Counted from the first letter of the stretch, positions 1 to 9,119 are shown. The stretch is DNA of 64,000 bases from JAWRCU01 sp033542235 (GCF_033542235.1 NZ_JAWRCU010000007.1:62001-126000), one strand, 5' to 3'. Program-made: numbers and translations. The notes: a model not told the origin generated them from the letters alone.

Positions 1-207
1 GAGCACTACCATTTTCGATATGACATGTTCCGGCGTCCGGGCGACCTGCACGCCTATTTTTTCGGCGCTGCGATTCTGAGCTGCGCAAACGGTGTCGAAA
101 CGCAATCCGGTGATGTTTTCGAGATCGACGTGCCAGATTTCGGCCGGCCGCTTCGCAACGCCATGGTGGCCGCCCCGAAACCTTCCTTCACCGTCCGTTC
201 GCTTTGA
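1..207 (+). CDS. Fumarylacetoacetase-like (AraD1/GguC-type) protein, C-terminal fragment
   Basis: The reading frame is open from the first base of the window to a TGA at 205-207, so only the last 68 residues are visible. The C-terminal pattern HFRYD, then RPGDLHAYFFG, then GDVFEIDVPDFGRPLRN, matches what I remember of the FAH-fold AraD1/GguC family, which acts on 2-keto-3-deoxy sugar acids or is found in sugar-acid operons. The usual catalytic residues would lie upstream of the window. It ends 44 bases before hyuA on the same strand, so the two may share a transcript. The assignment to FAH-like is reasonable; the exact subfamily and substrate are inference. Confidence 0.6.
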   Translation, partial: EHYHFRYDMFRRPGDLHAYFFGAAILSCANGVETQSGDVFEIDVPDFGRPLRNAMVAAPKPSFTVRSL

Positions 208-251
208 CGCGCCTGGATTATTGACGCCCCGAGAATTGTAGGACCTTGCCC

Positions 252-2315
252 ATGGGCCTCCGCTTTGCTGTCGATACCGGCGGCACCTTCACAGACCTGA
301 TGGTCGCAGACGAGGACAACGTGCTGAGCATGCACAAAGCCTCGACGACGCCGTCGGACCCGATCGCCGGGGTTATCGATAGCCTGAAAGTCGCGTCGGA
401 AGCTGCCGGCCAAAGCCTTGCTGACTTTCTCGGCAGGGGCGACGTGCTCGTGCATGGCACGACACACGCGATCAACGCGATTGTGACCGGGTCGACCGCC
501 AGTACGGCGTTCCTCACCACCGAGGGGCATCCGGACACGTTGGTGTTTCGGGAAGGGGGGCGCATCGAGCCCTTCAATTTCACTGTCCCCTACATGGAGC
601 CCTATGTCCCGAAGGCGCTGACCTTCGAAGTGCCCGAGCGCATCATGGCATCGGGGTCGATCAAGAAGCCCCTCGACGAGGCTGCAGTTGTCGCAATCCT
701 GGATGGCCTCAAAGAGCGCAATGTCGAAGCGATTGCGGTTTGCTTTCTATGGTCGGTCGTGAATCCGGTCCACGAGTTGGCTGTCGGCGCATTGATCGAA
801 AAGCACTGCCCTGGCATCCCTTACACGCTCTCGCATCGCATCAATCCCTCGATCCGCGAGTACCGCCGTGCCTCGTCGACCTGCATCGACGCATCGCTGA
901 AGCCATTGATGGGCGCCTATATGAGGGGTCTCGAACAGCGGCTGCGCGATGCCGGCTTCAACGGCCGTGTTCTCGTCGTGACGTCTCAGGGCGGCGTGAT
1001 GGATGCCGGCCAGGTAGCGGAAGCGCCGGTGCATCTGATCAATTCGGGGCCAAGCATGGCTCCGCTCGCGGCCAAAATCTACGGTGGCGCCGAACGGGAC
1101 GAAACGCTGATCGTCGGTGATACCGGCGGTACGACCTTCGACGTCTCGCTGGTCCGACGCGGACGTGTTCCCCGCAGCCGCGAAGCCTGGCTCGGCCAAC
1201 CCTTCCGAAGCCATATGACCGGCATGCCGTCGGTGGACGTGAAGAGCATCGGCGCCGGCGGTGGGTCCATTGCCTGGGTTGACGCCGGTGGGCTGCTCCA
1301 TGTGGGCCCGAAGAGCGCGGGCGCGGTGCCGGGGCCCGTCTGTTACGGCCGCGGCGGCACCAGGCCGACCCTGACAGACGCAGCCCTTGTTCTTGGTTTC
1401 ATCGACGAGGCCTTCTTTCTCGGCGGCCGGATGGCTCTCGACAAGGCAGGCGCGATCGAGGCTATTCGCAGCCAGGTGGCGGAACCGCTGGGAAAGAGCG
1501 TCGAGGCCGCGGCAGTCGATATCGTCGGGCTCGCCACGGAGCACATGGTCCAGGCGATCATGGACATCACCGTCAACCAGGGCATCGACCAGACGCAGGC
1601 GACCTTCGTCGCCGGCGGCGGGGCTGCCGGTTTGAACTGCGTGGCGATTGCCAAGAGGCTCGGTTGCCGACGGGTGCTCGTCACCGAAGCGGGCGCCGCC
1701 TTGTCGGCGTCCGGTGCGCTGATCTCTGACCTGACAGCGCATTACCAGGCGATGTTCCACACCCGCAGCGACAGCTTTGATCTTGAGGGCGTCAACGGCG
1801 TCCTGGCCGATCTGATGCGTGCGTGTCAGACGTTCGCCGATGGTCCTGGATCGGGCGCCGGACTTGTCGAGGTCGATTGGGCGACCGAAGCTCGGTACGT
1901 CGATCAGGCTTGGGAAATCGAAGTTCCACTGCGAACCGATCGTTTCACCGGGAAGGACGAGGTCGCGGCGCTCGTCTCGGACTTCCATCAAATGCACAAG
2001 GACATCTTCGCCGTCAGCGATCCCGCGGCTGAAATCGAGACGGTCGGCTGGAATGCCGAGGTCCGCTGCCGGTTGGGATCCGGCGTTCCCGGTCGCCTCG
2101 CGCGTGACGAACACCCGGTGCGGCTGCCGTCCCGGCGAGTGCACTTTCTGGACGGCGACTGGGTCGAGACGGATGTCTGGCGATTTGAGTCGATCCTGGA
2201 AGGCCAAGAGGTGACGGGGCCGGCCATAGTGGAGTCGGACTTCACTTCAATCGTCATCGATCCGAAAGCTGTCGCTCGTCGTGACGCACGCGGCAATCTG
2301 GTTATCTCGATCTGA
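252..2315 (+). CDS. hyuA: Hydantoinase/oxoprolinase family protein, subunit A
   Basis: 687 residues, the usual length for HyuA-type ATP-dependent amidohydrolases (N-methylhydantoinase A, 5-oxoprolinase N half, acetone carboxylase beta relatives). The N terminus carries the phosphate-binding motif DTGGTFTD at residues 8-15. A second glycine-rich actin-like ATPase motif, GDTGGTTFD, lies near residue 290, and GGGAAGLN near 455. ATG 252 is preferred over TTG 246 because AGGA lies about nine bases upstream. hyuB follows after two bases, so the two subunits are co-translated. The family couples ATP hydrolysis to opening of cyclic amides such as hydantoins or 5-oxoproline; the actual substrate cannot be read. 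Confidence 0.9.
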   Translation: MGLRFAVDTGGTFTDLMVADEDNVLSMHKASTTPSDPIAGVIDSLKVASEAAGQSLADFLGRGDVLVHGTTHAINAIVTGSTASTAFLTTEGHPDTLVFREGGRIEPFNFTVPYMEPYVPKALTFEVPERIMASGSIKKPLDEAAVVAILDGLKERNVEAIAVCFLWSVVNPVHELAVGALIEKHCPGIPYTLSHRINPSIREYRRASSTCIDASLKPLMGAYMRGLEQRLRDAGFNGRVLVVTSQGGVMDAGQVAEAPVHLINSGPSMAPLAAKIYGGAERDETLIVGDTGGTTFDVSLVRRGRVPRSREAWLGQPFRSHMTGMPSVDVKSIGAGGGSIAWVDAGGLLHVGPKSAGAVPGPVCYGRGGTRPTLTDAALVLGFIDEAFFLGGRMALDKAGAIEAIRSQVAEPLGKSVEAAAVDIVGLATEHMVQAIMDITVNQGIDQTQATFVAGGGAAGLNCVAIAKRLGCRRVLVTEAGAALSASGALISDLTAHYQAMFHTRSDSFDLEGVNGVLADLMRACQTFADGPGSGAGLVEVDWATEARYVDQAWEIEVPLRTDRFTGKDEVAALVSDFHQMHKDIFAVSDPAAEIETVGWNAEVRCRLGSGVPGRLARDEHPVRLPSRRVHFLDGDWVETDVWRFESILEGQEVTGPAIVESDFTSIVIDPKAVARRDARGNLVISI

Positions 2316-2317
2316 GG

Positions 2318-4123
2318 ATGGAGCCAATGCGCGAAGATACATCAATGGCTCCAGGACCGGCCGGCCAGTCGAAGGTGCCGATGGATGGGTCAGCACTGGC
2401 CGTTCTCACGGCGCGATTCGAGGGCATCGCCCGAAAGATGGCGAACACGCTGCATCGCACCGGGCGCTCCGGCATCTTGACCATCGCGCGCGATTTCAGC
2501 TGCGTTGTGATGACGGCAAAGCACGAACTGCTGGCGACGGCGGAAAGTCTGCCAAACCATGTGCTGCGTGGCCCGGAAATCATGGCGCGAACCATGGCAG
2601 AGAACCATCCGGTTCTACGCCGCGGCGATGCCTTTCTGCACAACTCGCCATATCACGGCTGCACGCATCCGGCCGACCATTCGATCCTGGTTCCGATCAT
2701 CGACGACGAGGGTAGGCACCGCTTCACCGTCATGGCCAAGGCGCATCAGGCTGACTGCGGCAATTCCTTGCCGACCACCTATATGGGCTCGGCGGTCGAC
2801 GTCTATAATGAAGGCGCACTGATCTTTCCGGCGGTGAAGATCCAGGACAACTACGAGCACGTGATGGACATCATCCGCATGTGCCAGTTGCGCATACGCG
2901 TGCCGGAACAATGGTGGGGAGACTACCTGGCGACGCTCGGAGCGGCGCGTGTCGGCGAACGCGAGATCATGGCGCTGGGTGCCGAAATCGGCTGGGACCG
3001 CCTCGAAACATACGCGGAGCAATGGTTCGACTATAGCGAGCGGCGCATGATCGACGTGATCCGCGCCTTGCCCGCAGGCCGCGTGACCCGAACGAGCACA
3101 CACGATCCGTTTCCCGGCACGCCTGCCGAAGGCGTGGTGATCAAGGCGACGGTCGAGGTGAAGCCCGACGAGGCGGTGATCGAGGTCGATATGACAGACA
3201 ACCCCGATTCGATGCCGAACGGGCTCAACCTGTCCGAGGCTTGCGCGCTGTCGACGCCGATGATCGGCATCTTCAACTCGATCGACCACACGGTGCCGAA
3301 GAATGAAGGCAGCTTTCGGCGGATCAAAATCCATCTTCGGGATGGCTGTATCGTCGGCAGGTCGCGTCATCCCACTTCCTGCTCCGTGGCAACGACAAAT
3401 ATTGCCGACAGGGTCGCGAATCCCGTGCAGGCGGCCATGGCCGAACTGGCGGATGGACTGGGCCAAGCCGAGACGGGCGCGCTCATCCCGCCCTCGTGCG
3501 GTGTATTGTCCGGCGTTCACGACGGTAAGCCTTTCGTCAACGAGGTCTATCTCGGCTGTACGGGTGGAGCGGGGACACCTTGGACGGACGGCTGGTTGAC
3601 GATCCTGCACGTCGGCAATGCCGGCATGTGCTATCAGGACTCGATCGAAGTGGATGAACTACGGCATCCGGTCTTCGTGCACAGTCGCCGTCTCATTCCC
3701 GACTCGGAGGGGGCGGGACGATTCCGCGGGGCGCTCGGCGCCTATTCCGAGTTCGGGCCGGTCGATTGCAGCATGACGGTTGCATATGTCAGCGACGGCA
3801 ACATAAACCCAGCCGCCGGTGCGCGGGGTGGGTTGCCGGGCTCCCCCTCCGCCCAATTCCGTCGCAGGGCCGACGGCTCGCTCGAACCCGTACCGGCCTG
3901 CGCTGAGGTGCTGATCGCGGCGGATGAGCGGATGGTGTCCATCAGCGGCGGCGGCGGCGGATATGGCCATCCGTTTGAACGCGATCCGATGCGGGTGTGG
4001 CATGATATCCAGGAGGGCTGGATCAGTCGCGAGCGAGCCGAGCAGGTCTACGGAGTGATATTGACGGCCGAGGGTGCCGTGGACAGCCAGGCAACGGCGC
4101 AGCGTCGGCGAGCCCCCGGATAA
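2318..4123 (+). CDS. hyuB: Hydantoinase/oxoprolinase family protein, subunit B
   Basis: 601 residues, matching HyuB-type subunits. Conserved stretches include NSPYHGCTHPADHSIL near residue 110 and the glycine-rich C-terminal signature SGGGGGYGHPFERDP near residue 545, both typical of the family. The ATG follows the hyuA stop by two bases with GAGG directly upstream, indicating translational coupling. Together with subunit A it should form an ATP-dependent cyclic-amide hydrolase. The stop codon falls inside a GC-rich hairpin (4112-4129). Confidence 0.9.
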   Translation: MEPMREDTSMAPGPAGQSKVPMDGSALAVLTARFEGIARKMANTLHRTGRSGILTIARDFSCVVMTAKHELLATAESLPNHVLRGPEIMARTMAENHPVLRRGDAFLHNSPYHGCTHPADHSILVPIIDDEGRHRFTVMAKAHQADCGNSLPTTYMGSAVDVYNEGALIFPAVKIQDNYEHVMDIIRMCQLRIRVPEQWWGDYLATLGAARVGEREIMALGAEIGWDRLETYAEQWFDYSERRMIDVIRALPAGRVTRTSTHDPFPGTPAEGVVIKATVEVKPDEAVIEVDMTDNPDSMPNGLNLSEACALSTPMIGIFNSIDHTVPKNEGSFRRIKIHLRDGCIVGRSRHPTSCSVATTNIADRVANPVQAAMAELADGLGQAETGALIPPSCGVLSGVHDGKPFVNEVYLGCTGGAGTPWTDGWLTILHVGNAGMCYQDSIEVDELRHPVFVHSRRLIPDSEGAGRFRGALGAYSEFGPVDCSMTVAYVSDGNINPAAGARGGLPGSPSAQFRRRADGSLEPVPACAEVLIAADERMVSISGGGGGYGHPFERDPMRVWHDIQEGWISRERAEQVYGVILTAEGAVDSQATAQRRRAPG

Positions 4124-4129
4124 GGGGGC
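4112..4129 (+). terminator. Possible terminator hairpin at the hyuB stop
   Basis: GCCCCC (4112-4117) and GGGGGC (4124-4129) form a perfect 6-bp stem around a GGATAA loop that includes the hyuB stop codon. No T-run follows, so it may be an mRNA 3'-end stabiliser or a weak terminator rather than a classical one. The next gene is convergent. Confidence 0.35.
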
Positions 4130-4222
4130 GCCCGATGTCTGGCCAAGAGGAATTTGAGCAGAATCGCCGCGGGCTATGTTCCTCTGTCTAGCCTGCGGCG
4201 CACTGCCCTCAGGCCCACGAGG

Positions 4223-5281
4223 TCACTGAGTATCGGCGTGCGTCGTCAATTCAGCCCGCCTCTCGGCCGCGACGACTGCAAGGTCGAGCACCTTCTGCAA
4301 CTCGGCGGCGTGCCGGAAGGATGGTTCAGCCGGCACGCCGCTGCGGACCGCATCGACGAAACGCTGATAGTTGGTCGGCACGGATCCGGAATCGAGCGTT
4401 TTCCAAAGGGCGTCTTCGATATTCCCGCCAATGCAGACTTTCAGCTCCGACCCCTTCAGATTATGCACGACTTCAATCCCGCCTCGATCGCCAAAAATGC
4501 GCAACCGCAACTCGTTCAGATGGCCGGTTGCCCATCGGCTGGCGTGGACGACGCCTAGCGCGCCGTTGGTGAAGTCCAGCGCCATGGTGAAACTGTCGTT
4601 GGCGTCGAGTTCATATTCGCCGATCCTGTTGTCGGGCGCCTTGTCGAAGGTCTTGAGCCTGCAGAACACATGCTCGATGTCGAGCCCCGCGCCATAACTG
4701 GCGAAATCTAGGATATGGATCCCGACATCACCCAGCACGCCATTGGATCCGTGGCCGCGCGACAGGCGCCAGAGCCATTTCGGATCTGTCCGCCAATCGC
4801 CCCAGAACTTCGAAACGAGCCAGCTCTGAAGATAGGACGCTTCGACATGCTTGACCGCGCCGATCTCGCCGGCAAGCACCATTTCACGGGCCTTTTGCAG
4901 CGGGGCAACGTTGCGATAGGTTAGATTGACCATATTGATGATGCCGGCCCGCTCGGCGGCGTCCGCCATCTCGCTGGCCTTGACGTAGTTCTCGGCCAGC
5001 GGCTTTTCGCACAAGACCGGCTTGCCCGCCGCGATCAGCTTCATGGTGGTTGGATGGTGAATGCGATCCGGCGTGATGTTGGCCGCGGCGTCAAATTTGC
5101 CCCATGTCAGGGCGTCCTCCAGCGACGTGAAGCGATTGGGAATGCCGTAGGTGTCCGACAACTCGTCGACACGGCTCGGCTCGATGTCGACGGCGCCGGC
5201 CAGTTCGACGCCCTCGATATTCCCGAACTGCCGCGCATGCTGCTGGGCCATCCAGCCGGTTCCGAGTATTAGAAGACGCAT
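4223..5281 (-). CDS. Gfo/Idh/MocA family NAD(P)-dependent oxidoreductase
   Basis: 352 residues. The N-terminal Rossmann motif GTGWMA is at residues 7-12, and the EKP motif characteristic of the family is at 92-94 (CEKPLAEN). The helix with GDVGIHILD at 184-192 carries the usual active-site histidine (His189). The family oxidises or epimerises sugars, inositols and related polyols using NAD(P). It converges on hyuB and stands alone on its strand, so no pathway is apparent. Substrate unknown. Confidence 0.9.
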   Translation of the reverse strand: MRLLILGTGWMAQQHARQFGNIEGVELAGAVDIEPSRVDELSDTYGIPNRFTSLEDALTWGKFDAAANITPDRIHHPTTMKLIAAGKPVLCEKPLAENYVKASEMADAAERAGIINMVNLTYRNVAPLQKAREMVLAGEIGAVKHVEASYLQSWLVSKFWGDWRTDPKWLWRLSRGHGSNGVLGDVGIHILDFASYGAGLDIEHVFCRLKTFDKAPDNRIGEYELDANDSFTMALDFTNGALGVVHASRWATGHLNELRLRIFGDRGGIEVVHNLKGSELKVCIGGNIEDALWKTLDSGSVPTNYQRFVDAVRSGVPAEPSFRHAAELQKVLDLAVVAAERRAELTTHADTQ

Positions 5282-5520
5282 CCTGTTTCACCTCTCACTC
5301 TGCAATTGATGGCGTCGAGCGCCTCTCGAGGCACATTCGGGACCTTGCATCACTGGATACGCCCAGACCGGCGATGCTCAGCACGTTTTGAACGATGGCT
5401 ACGACTTCGAAAGTTTGTGACAGCAACCTGGAACTGTATCAGAATGGCCCGTATTGAGGCCGGCAACTACACGGTCGAGGCATGGGATGGGAGTAGGGCT
5501 TTCCGACAAGGGTAGGCGGG

Positions 5521-5970
5521 CTAGCCTTTAGCCGCGTCCGCGATCAGCTCGGCCAGCAACGTGGTGAAACGCTCGGCAGATTCGTCCGCTATGACGCCTG
5601 CATCCTTTGAAACGATTCCAGGCGCGCAGACTGAAACTCCGCCATCTACCTGAACGGCAACCGTGTACGTCTTCGATGCCAGATGCTTCTCGTCTCCCTT
5701 TGGCGTCCGGTAGAGTCGGAACTGAATAGAAGGCGTCATGCTTTCGGCACGGACCGCCGCGGTGTCTATGTCGATAGTCACTTCGTCTGCCACATCTGCC
5801 TTGGCGGCCTGCAATGACGCGATGGCAATGTTCTCTAGCCAAGCCTTGGCCCGGACGTTGAACTCTTTGGCGCTCGCATCACGCCCAGCCTTGTCCCTGC
5901 GCGTCTGCTGATCTCGCCCCCGACCAGCTTCCCTTTTTGCTCGCTCAACGGCATCCTTGAACTTGGACAT
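5521..5970 (-). CDS. Hypothetical protein, 149 residues
   Basis: I do not recognise a family. The N-terminal ~40 residues are strongly charged and helical (many Lys, Arg, Ala, Asp), followed by an alpha/beta-looking domain (residues ~45-145) with strands such as VTIDIDTAAV, IQFRLYRTP and TYTVAVQVDGG. No signal peptide or membrane segment is seen, so it is probably cytoplasmic. It stands alone between two spacers of about 220-240 bases. It is accepted as a gene because of its domain-like composition and lack of a competing frame. Confidence 0.6.
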   Translation of the reverse strand: MSKFKDAVERAKREAGRGRDQQTRRDKAGRDASAKEFNVRAKAWLENIAIASLQAAKADVADEVTIDIDTAAVRAESMTPSIQFRLYRTPKGDEKHLASKTYTVAVQVDGGVSVCAPGIVSKDAGVIADESAERFTTLLAELIADAAKG

Positions 5971-6193
5971 CTCTCATGCCCTCCGACTGTCGCCGTTTCG
6001 ATAGAAGCGGCTCCTCACATCGGCTGCGCGCGATCTACCCGAGTAGAACGCACGCGACTGCCATACGTTGCCTTGAGCTCGACTGCACGGCGTTCGCTGG
6101 GAAGCAGTGGGAGCTCGGGAGGCGGAACTTCGGTGTTAACGGCGCCGGAGGATAAGCCGTCCGGAGCTCAGACATGGGCTCACGGAGCGCAAC

Positions 6194-6535
6194 TCAATAC
6201 CAGCGGCTGCGGCGACCGTCGGCTTGCCCCATGAGCATCCCAAGAATGAAACCTATCAGTCCGCCAACCAACATCGCGGATGAGATGGTTCCGGGATTTT
6301 CCTTCACAGCTTCTGAGACGGAATGTGCCTGTGTCCTCATGGCTTCGGTGGCGCGCGAAGCTCGATCGGTTGCGGCATCATACCAGCCGCTGGCCCGTTC
6401 GCTCATTTCTTTTGCGCGCTCGGCCAGGCTTCGATTGAGGTTGCTTACCTCTTGCTTAAGTTGGGCGATCTGCGCTTCGAGGGCCTCCTGCCTTTCGCGC
6501 TGGGTCGTACGCGAGGCTTCGCTTTCATCGGGCAT
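6194..6535 (-). CDS. DUF883/ElaB-YqjD-like membrane-anchored protein
   Basis: 113 residues. Residues ~10-50 form a heptad-like coiled coil (ALEAQIAQLKQEVSNLNRSL). A Ser/Ala/Glu-rich amphipathic region follows, then one C-terminal transmembrane segment with a glycine zipper (ISSAMLVGGLIGFILGMLMG), ending in a basic tail. This is the architecture of ElaB/YqjD proteins, which in E. coli are stationary-phase inner-membrane proteins that bind ribosomes. A clear GGAGG lies seven bases before the ATG. A stress-sigma-like promoter lies at 6560-6584, which fits stationary-phase or stress expression. Confidence 0.8.
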   Translation of the reverse strand: MPDESEASRTTQRERQEALEAQIAQLKQEVSNLNRSLAERAKEMSERASGWYDAATDRASRATEAMRTQAHSVSEAVKENPGTISSAMLVGGLIGFILGMLMGQADGRRSRWY

Positions 6536-6559
6536 CGTTGTCCTCCTGGCTGATTATTC

Positions 6560-6584
6560 GACGAATAGTTGTTGAGATAGTTCC
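6560..6584 (-). promoter_or_regulatory. Near-consensus EcfG-type promoter for the DUF883 gene
   Basis: On the minus strand the sequence reads GGAAC, 16 bases, CGTC. This differs from the alphaproteobacterial general-stress promoter GGAAC-N16-CGTT at the last base only. It ends 25 bases before the ATG at 6535, a suitable distance. Five close matches elsewhere in the window strengthen the call. Confidence 0.45.
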
Positions 6585-6653
6585 CGATGCCGAAAAGGCC
6601 AGACTGACGTGAGCAGCATCGCAACTCGGCTCTACAGCCACCATCTAGCGGGA

Positions 6654-7265
6654 ATGGTGTCGCCCAAGTCAAAACAACTGCAGCTCGAATTCGGGGGCGA
6701 GGACGCGCTCTTCGAACCAGCACGTGCGCTGCCGTCCGGATTCCGCTATCAGCCTGACCTCATAGGCCGCGACGAGGAAACGGAGCTTGTCAGCCGGCTT
6801 GAAACGCTGCCATTCGCTCCCTTCAATTTTCATGGTCACCTCGCCAACCGGCGTGTTGTCGGATTTGGATTCCGCTACGACTACGAAAATCGCCGACTGA
6901 TCGAAGCTGCGGAGATTCCCGGCTTCCTGTTGGGCTTGCGCGAAAAAGTGGCGGCCCTTGCAGATCTGCCGGCAGAGGACTTCATCCAGATTCTGATCAA
7001 CGAATATCGGCCGGGCGCCGGGATCGGCTGGCATCGCGACAAGCCGCAGTTCGAAGTCGTGGCAGGCGTCTCGCTGCTTGCGCCTTGCAGCTTTCGGCTG
7101 CGCAGGAAAAACGGCACCAAATGGGAGCGCGAGACGATCACCGTTGAGCCGCGATCAGCCTATCTCATGACGGGTCCTGCGCGGCACGAATGGGAGCACA
7201 GCATTCCGCCCGTCTCCGAGCATCGCTACTCGATCACCCTGCGCACGCTTCGTTCAGCGCCGTGA
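6654..7265 (+). CDS. AlkB-like Fe(II)/2-oxoglutarate-dependent dioxygenase
   Basis: 203 residues from ATG 6654; a GTG at 6609 in the same frame would add 15 residues. It has the iron ligand set of AlkB enzymes: His127 and Asp129 in GWHRDKPQF and His182 in RHEWEHSI. The 2-oxoglutarate-binding arginines lie in RYSITLR (Arg191, Arg197). Such enzymes oxidatively demethylate N-alkylated bases in DNA or RNA. The gene is divergent from the DUF883 gene, and its stop codon abuts a decayed gene fragment in another frame. Confidence 0.9.
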   Translation: MVSPKSKQLQLEFGGEDALFEPARALPSGFRYQPDLIGRDEETELVSRLETLPFAPFNFHGHLANRRVVGFGFRYDYENRRLIEAAEIPGFLLGLREKVAALADLPAEDFIQILINEYRPGAGIGWHRDKPQFEVVAGVSLLAPCSFRLRRKNGTKWERETITVEPRSAYLMTGPARHEWEHSIPPVSEHRYSITLRTLRSAP

Positions 7266-7266
7266 T

Positions 7267-7838
7267 CATGTCGCGCAGACGATGAACTATGAGGAGAGAC
7301 TGACCTGGCTGCTGTTCTATAGCTCGATCTTCAAATCGCGGAAGTTGCCGATGGTCGATGTCGTCGACCCGGGCGGTCTGGTGCACAGCCAAGTGGTGGA
7401 AAGCGATGGTGGGCGCTGCGATTGACCCTGAACGGGGGCGGGAGCCGCAAGACGCCGGCAGGCCATTTCATCGCCAAGAGCTTCGGCTCCGGCGTCCAGC
7501 ACATAGCCTTTTCGAGCGCTGATGTATTTGCCTCGGCTGCCGCGCTCAAAGCGTTTGGCTTTCATCCGTTGCAAATTTCCCCGAACTACTATGATCAGCT
7601 CGAGGCTCGCTTCGCATTGGACCGAGAGCTGACCGACCGGTTGCGGGCGGAGAATATTCTCTACGACCGGGACCGCGCCGGAGAGTATTTCCAGCTCTAC
7701 GGCCGGACCTACGGAGAAGGCCTCTTTTTGGAGATCGTCGAGCGCCGCAATGGCTACACGGGTTATGGCGCTGCCAACGCGGCTTTCCGCATCGCGGCAC
7801 AGAAGGTTTCGCTGCGGCCCAAGGAGATGCCGCGATGA
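7267..7838 (+). pseudogene. Remnant of a QuiC/HPPD-like (VOC-fold) dioxygenase domain, truncated and frameshifted
   Basis: Homology to the C-terminal 4-hydroxyphenylpyruvate-dioxygenase-like domain of two-domain QuiC-type proteins (3-dehydroshikimate dehydratase) starts at His-Val-Ala-Gln-Thr-Met (7267-7284). It runs in one frame through TWLLFYSSIF and DPGGLVHSQVVES. A one-base deletion near 7412 breaks the frame (stop at 7423-7425). The match resumes in the preceding frame with LRLTLNGG, then FGSGVQHIAFSS, NYYDQLEARF and GLFLEIVERRNGYTGYG to the stop at 7838. The entire N-terminal isomerase-like domain is missing, and the homology begins only two bases after the AlkB stop. It is a gene relic, probably without product. 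Confidence 0.8.
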
Positions 7839-7844
7839 ACAGAC

Positions 7845-9119
7845 TTAGTTGCTCCCGTCTAGAAGCCGGCGGCGGCGACGGTCCAGATATCGCATTACCG
7901 GTGTTACCGTCATGCCGTGCAGTATTATCGAAATCAGGATCGTCAAGCTTGTCACCGACCAGAGGTAGTCGGGTCGGGAGAATGAGCCGTGATTGAGTGC
8001 GTAGCTTAGATAATATGCAGAGCCTACCCCACGTATTCCATAGAACGCCATTACCGCGCGCTCGTCCCACGGCCGGGGAAAGCCGATAAAAGCCAAAGCG
8101 CCCGCGACCGGCCTGATCAGCAAGATGGCTGCCGCCGTAAACAGAATAGCAGGTCGATCGAGCTCAGCCAGAACGCCATCCACGAGCGCAGCCCCGAACA
8201 ATAGGAGAAGCACCATCATGATCAGGCGCTCCATCTGTTCGGCAAAATCGTGCAGCCGTTCATGATAATCGTGCCGGCGTTCCACGGCACGAAGGCTGAG
8301 CCCGGAAACGAAGACCGTGACGAACCCGTAGCCACCGATGGTTTCTGTCAGTCCATAAGTCAGACACGTGATGCCGAGCGCGACGAAGCCATCGCCGCTG
8401 CGCGCCAATCTCGCCCGATTTGGAATCCGGAAGACAAGCCATCCAAGCAGACGACCAGTGACAAAGCCGGCCCCAACGCCGCACGCGATCTTCCAGACGA
8501 CATCGATGGCGAACCATTGAAGCATCAGATTGTCGAGCTGATCGACTGTCGTCAGACCTGCCAGCAGGATCGCCAGATGGACAAAAGGGAAAGCAAAACC
8601 ATCATTGAGGCCGGCTTCCGAGGTGAGGGCGAACCGCACCTCGTCCTCTTTCCCGGAATTAGGGGGGCCAACTTCTACGTCGCTTGCGAGCACTGGATCG
8701 GTTGGAGACAAGAGTGCCGCCAACAGCAGAGCCGTCGCGGCATCCAGATCGAGCAGCACCATGGCGGCGGCAGCCAGGCCGGCTACCGACAGCAGCATGG
8801 TTATGCTCAGCAGCCGCCAGGTCGCTGCCCATCGCCGCCAGCTAAATGGCCGGTCGAGCTTCAACCCGGCGCCCATCAGCGCAACGATGAGCACAAGCTC
8901 AGTCGCTTTCTCGACGAAGAGGCCGTGTTTGATCGGATTTGAATCGGGTCCGGCTACCGGCAACCAAAACATGAGGACCGCTCCAAGTCCCACAAAGATG
9001 ATCGGAAGCGAGAGGGGCAATTCCTTGAGGAGCAATGGAAGCCATGCCGCGAGCAGCACGACTGCTCCGAAACCGGCGAGTGTGGTTATGTACGGATCCA
9101 GCTCGAGCTGCACGGTCAT
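7845..9119 (-). CDS. CPA1/NhaP-type cation:proton antiporter
   Basis: About 424 residues from ATG 9119 (an upstream GTG at 9155 would add 12). It has roughly 12 hydrophobic segments. The conserved CPA1 signatures are present: LLSPTDPVLASDV, then EDEVRFALTSEAGLNDGFAFPFV with the Asn-Asp pair used for ion binding. There is no C-terminal cytosolic domain of note. It should exchange Na+ or K+ for H+ across the inner membrane. Its stop lies six bases from the end of the pseudogene, converging with it. The neighbouring KimA-like permease is divergent, suggesting a small ion-homeostasis locus. Confidence 0.88.
   Translation of the reverse strand: MTVQLELDPYITTLAGFGAVVLLAAWLPLLLKELPLSLPIIFVGLGAVLMFWLPVAGPDSNPIKHGLFVEKATELVLIVALMGAGLKLDRPFSWRRWAATWRLLSITMLLSVAGLAAAAMVLLDLDAATALLLAALLSPTDPVLASDVEVGPPNSGKEDEVRFALTSEAGLNDGFAFPFVHLAILLAGLTTVDQLDNLMLQWFAIDVVWKIACGVGAGFVTGRLLGWLVFRIPNRARLARSGDGFVALGITCLTYGLTETIGGYGFVTVFVSGLSLRAVERRHDYHERLHDFAEQMERLIMMVLLLLFGAALVDGVLAELDRPAILFTAAAILLIRPVAGALAFIGFPRPWDERAVMAFYGIRGVGSAYYLSYALNHGSFSRPDYLWSVTSLTILISIILHGMTVTPVMRYLDRRRRRLLDGSN

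Noticed and set aside
747..2207. 486-codon minus-strand open frame across hyuA
   Set aside because: It is an antisense shadow of hyuA produced by high GC; the plus strand has clear hydantoinase motifs.
4154..4558. 134-codon plus-strand open frame after hyuB
   Set aside because: Mostly antisense to the 3' part of the Gfo/Idh/MocA gene, which has convincing family motifs.
5306..5515. 69-codon plus-strand open frame between the Gfo/Idh/MocA gene and the 149-residue gene
   Set aside because: No ribosome-binding site, Arg/Trp/Cys-rich composition and no neighbour on the same strand.
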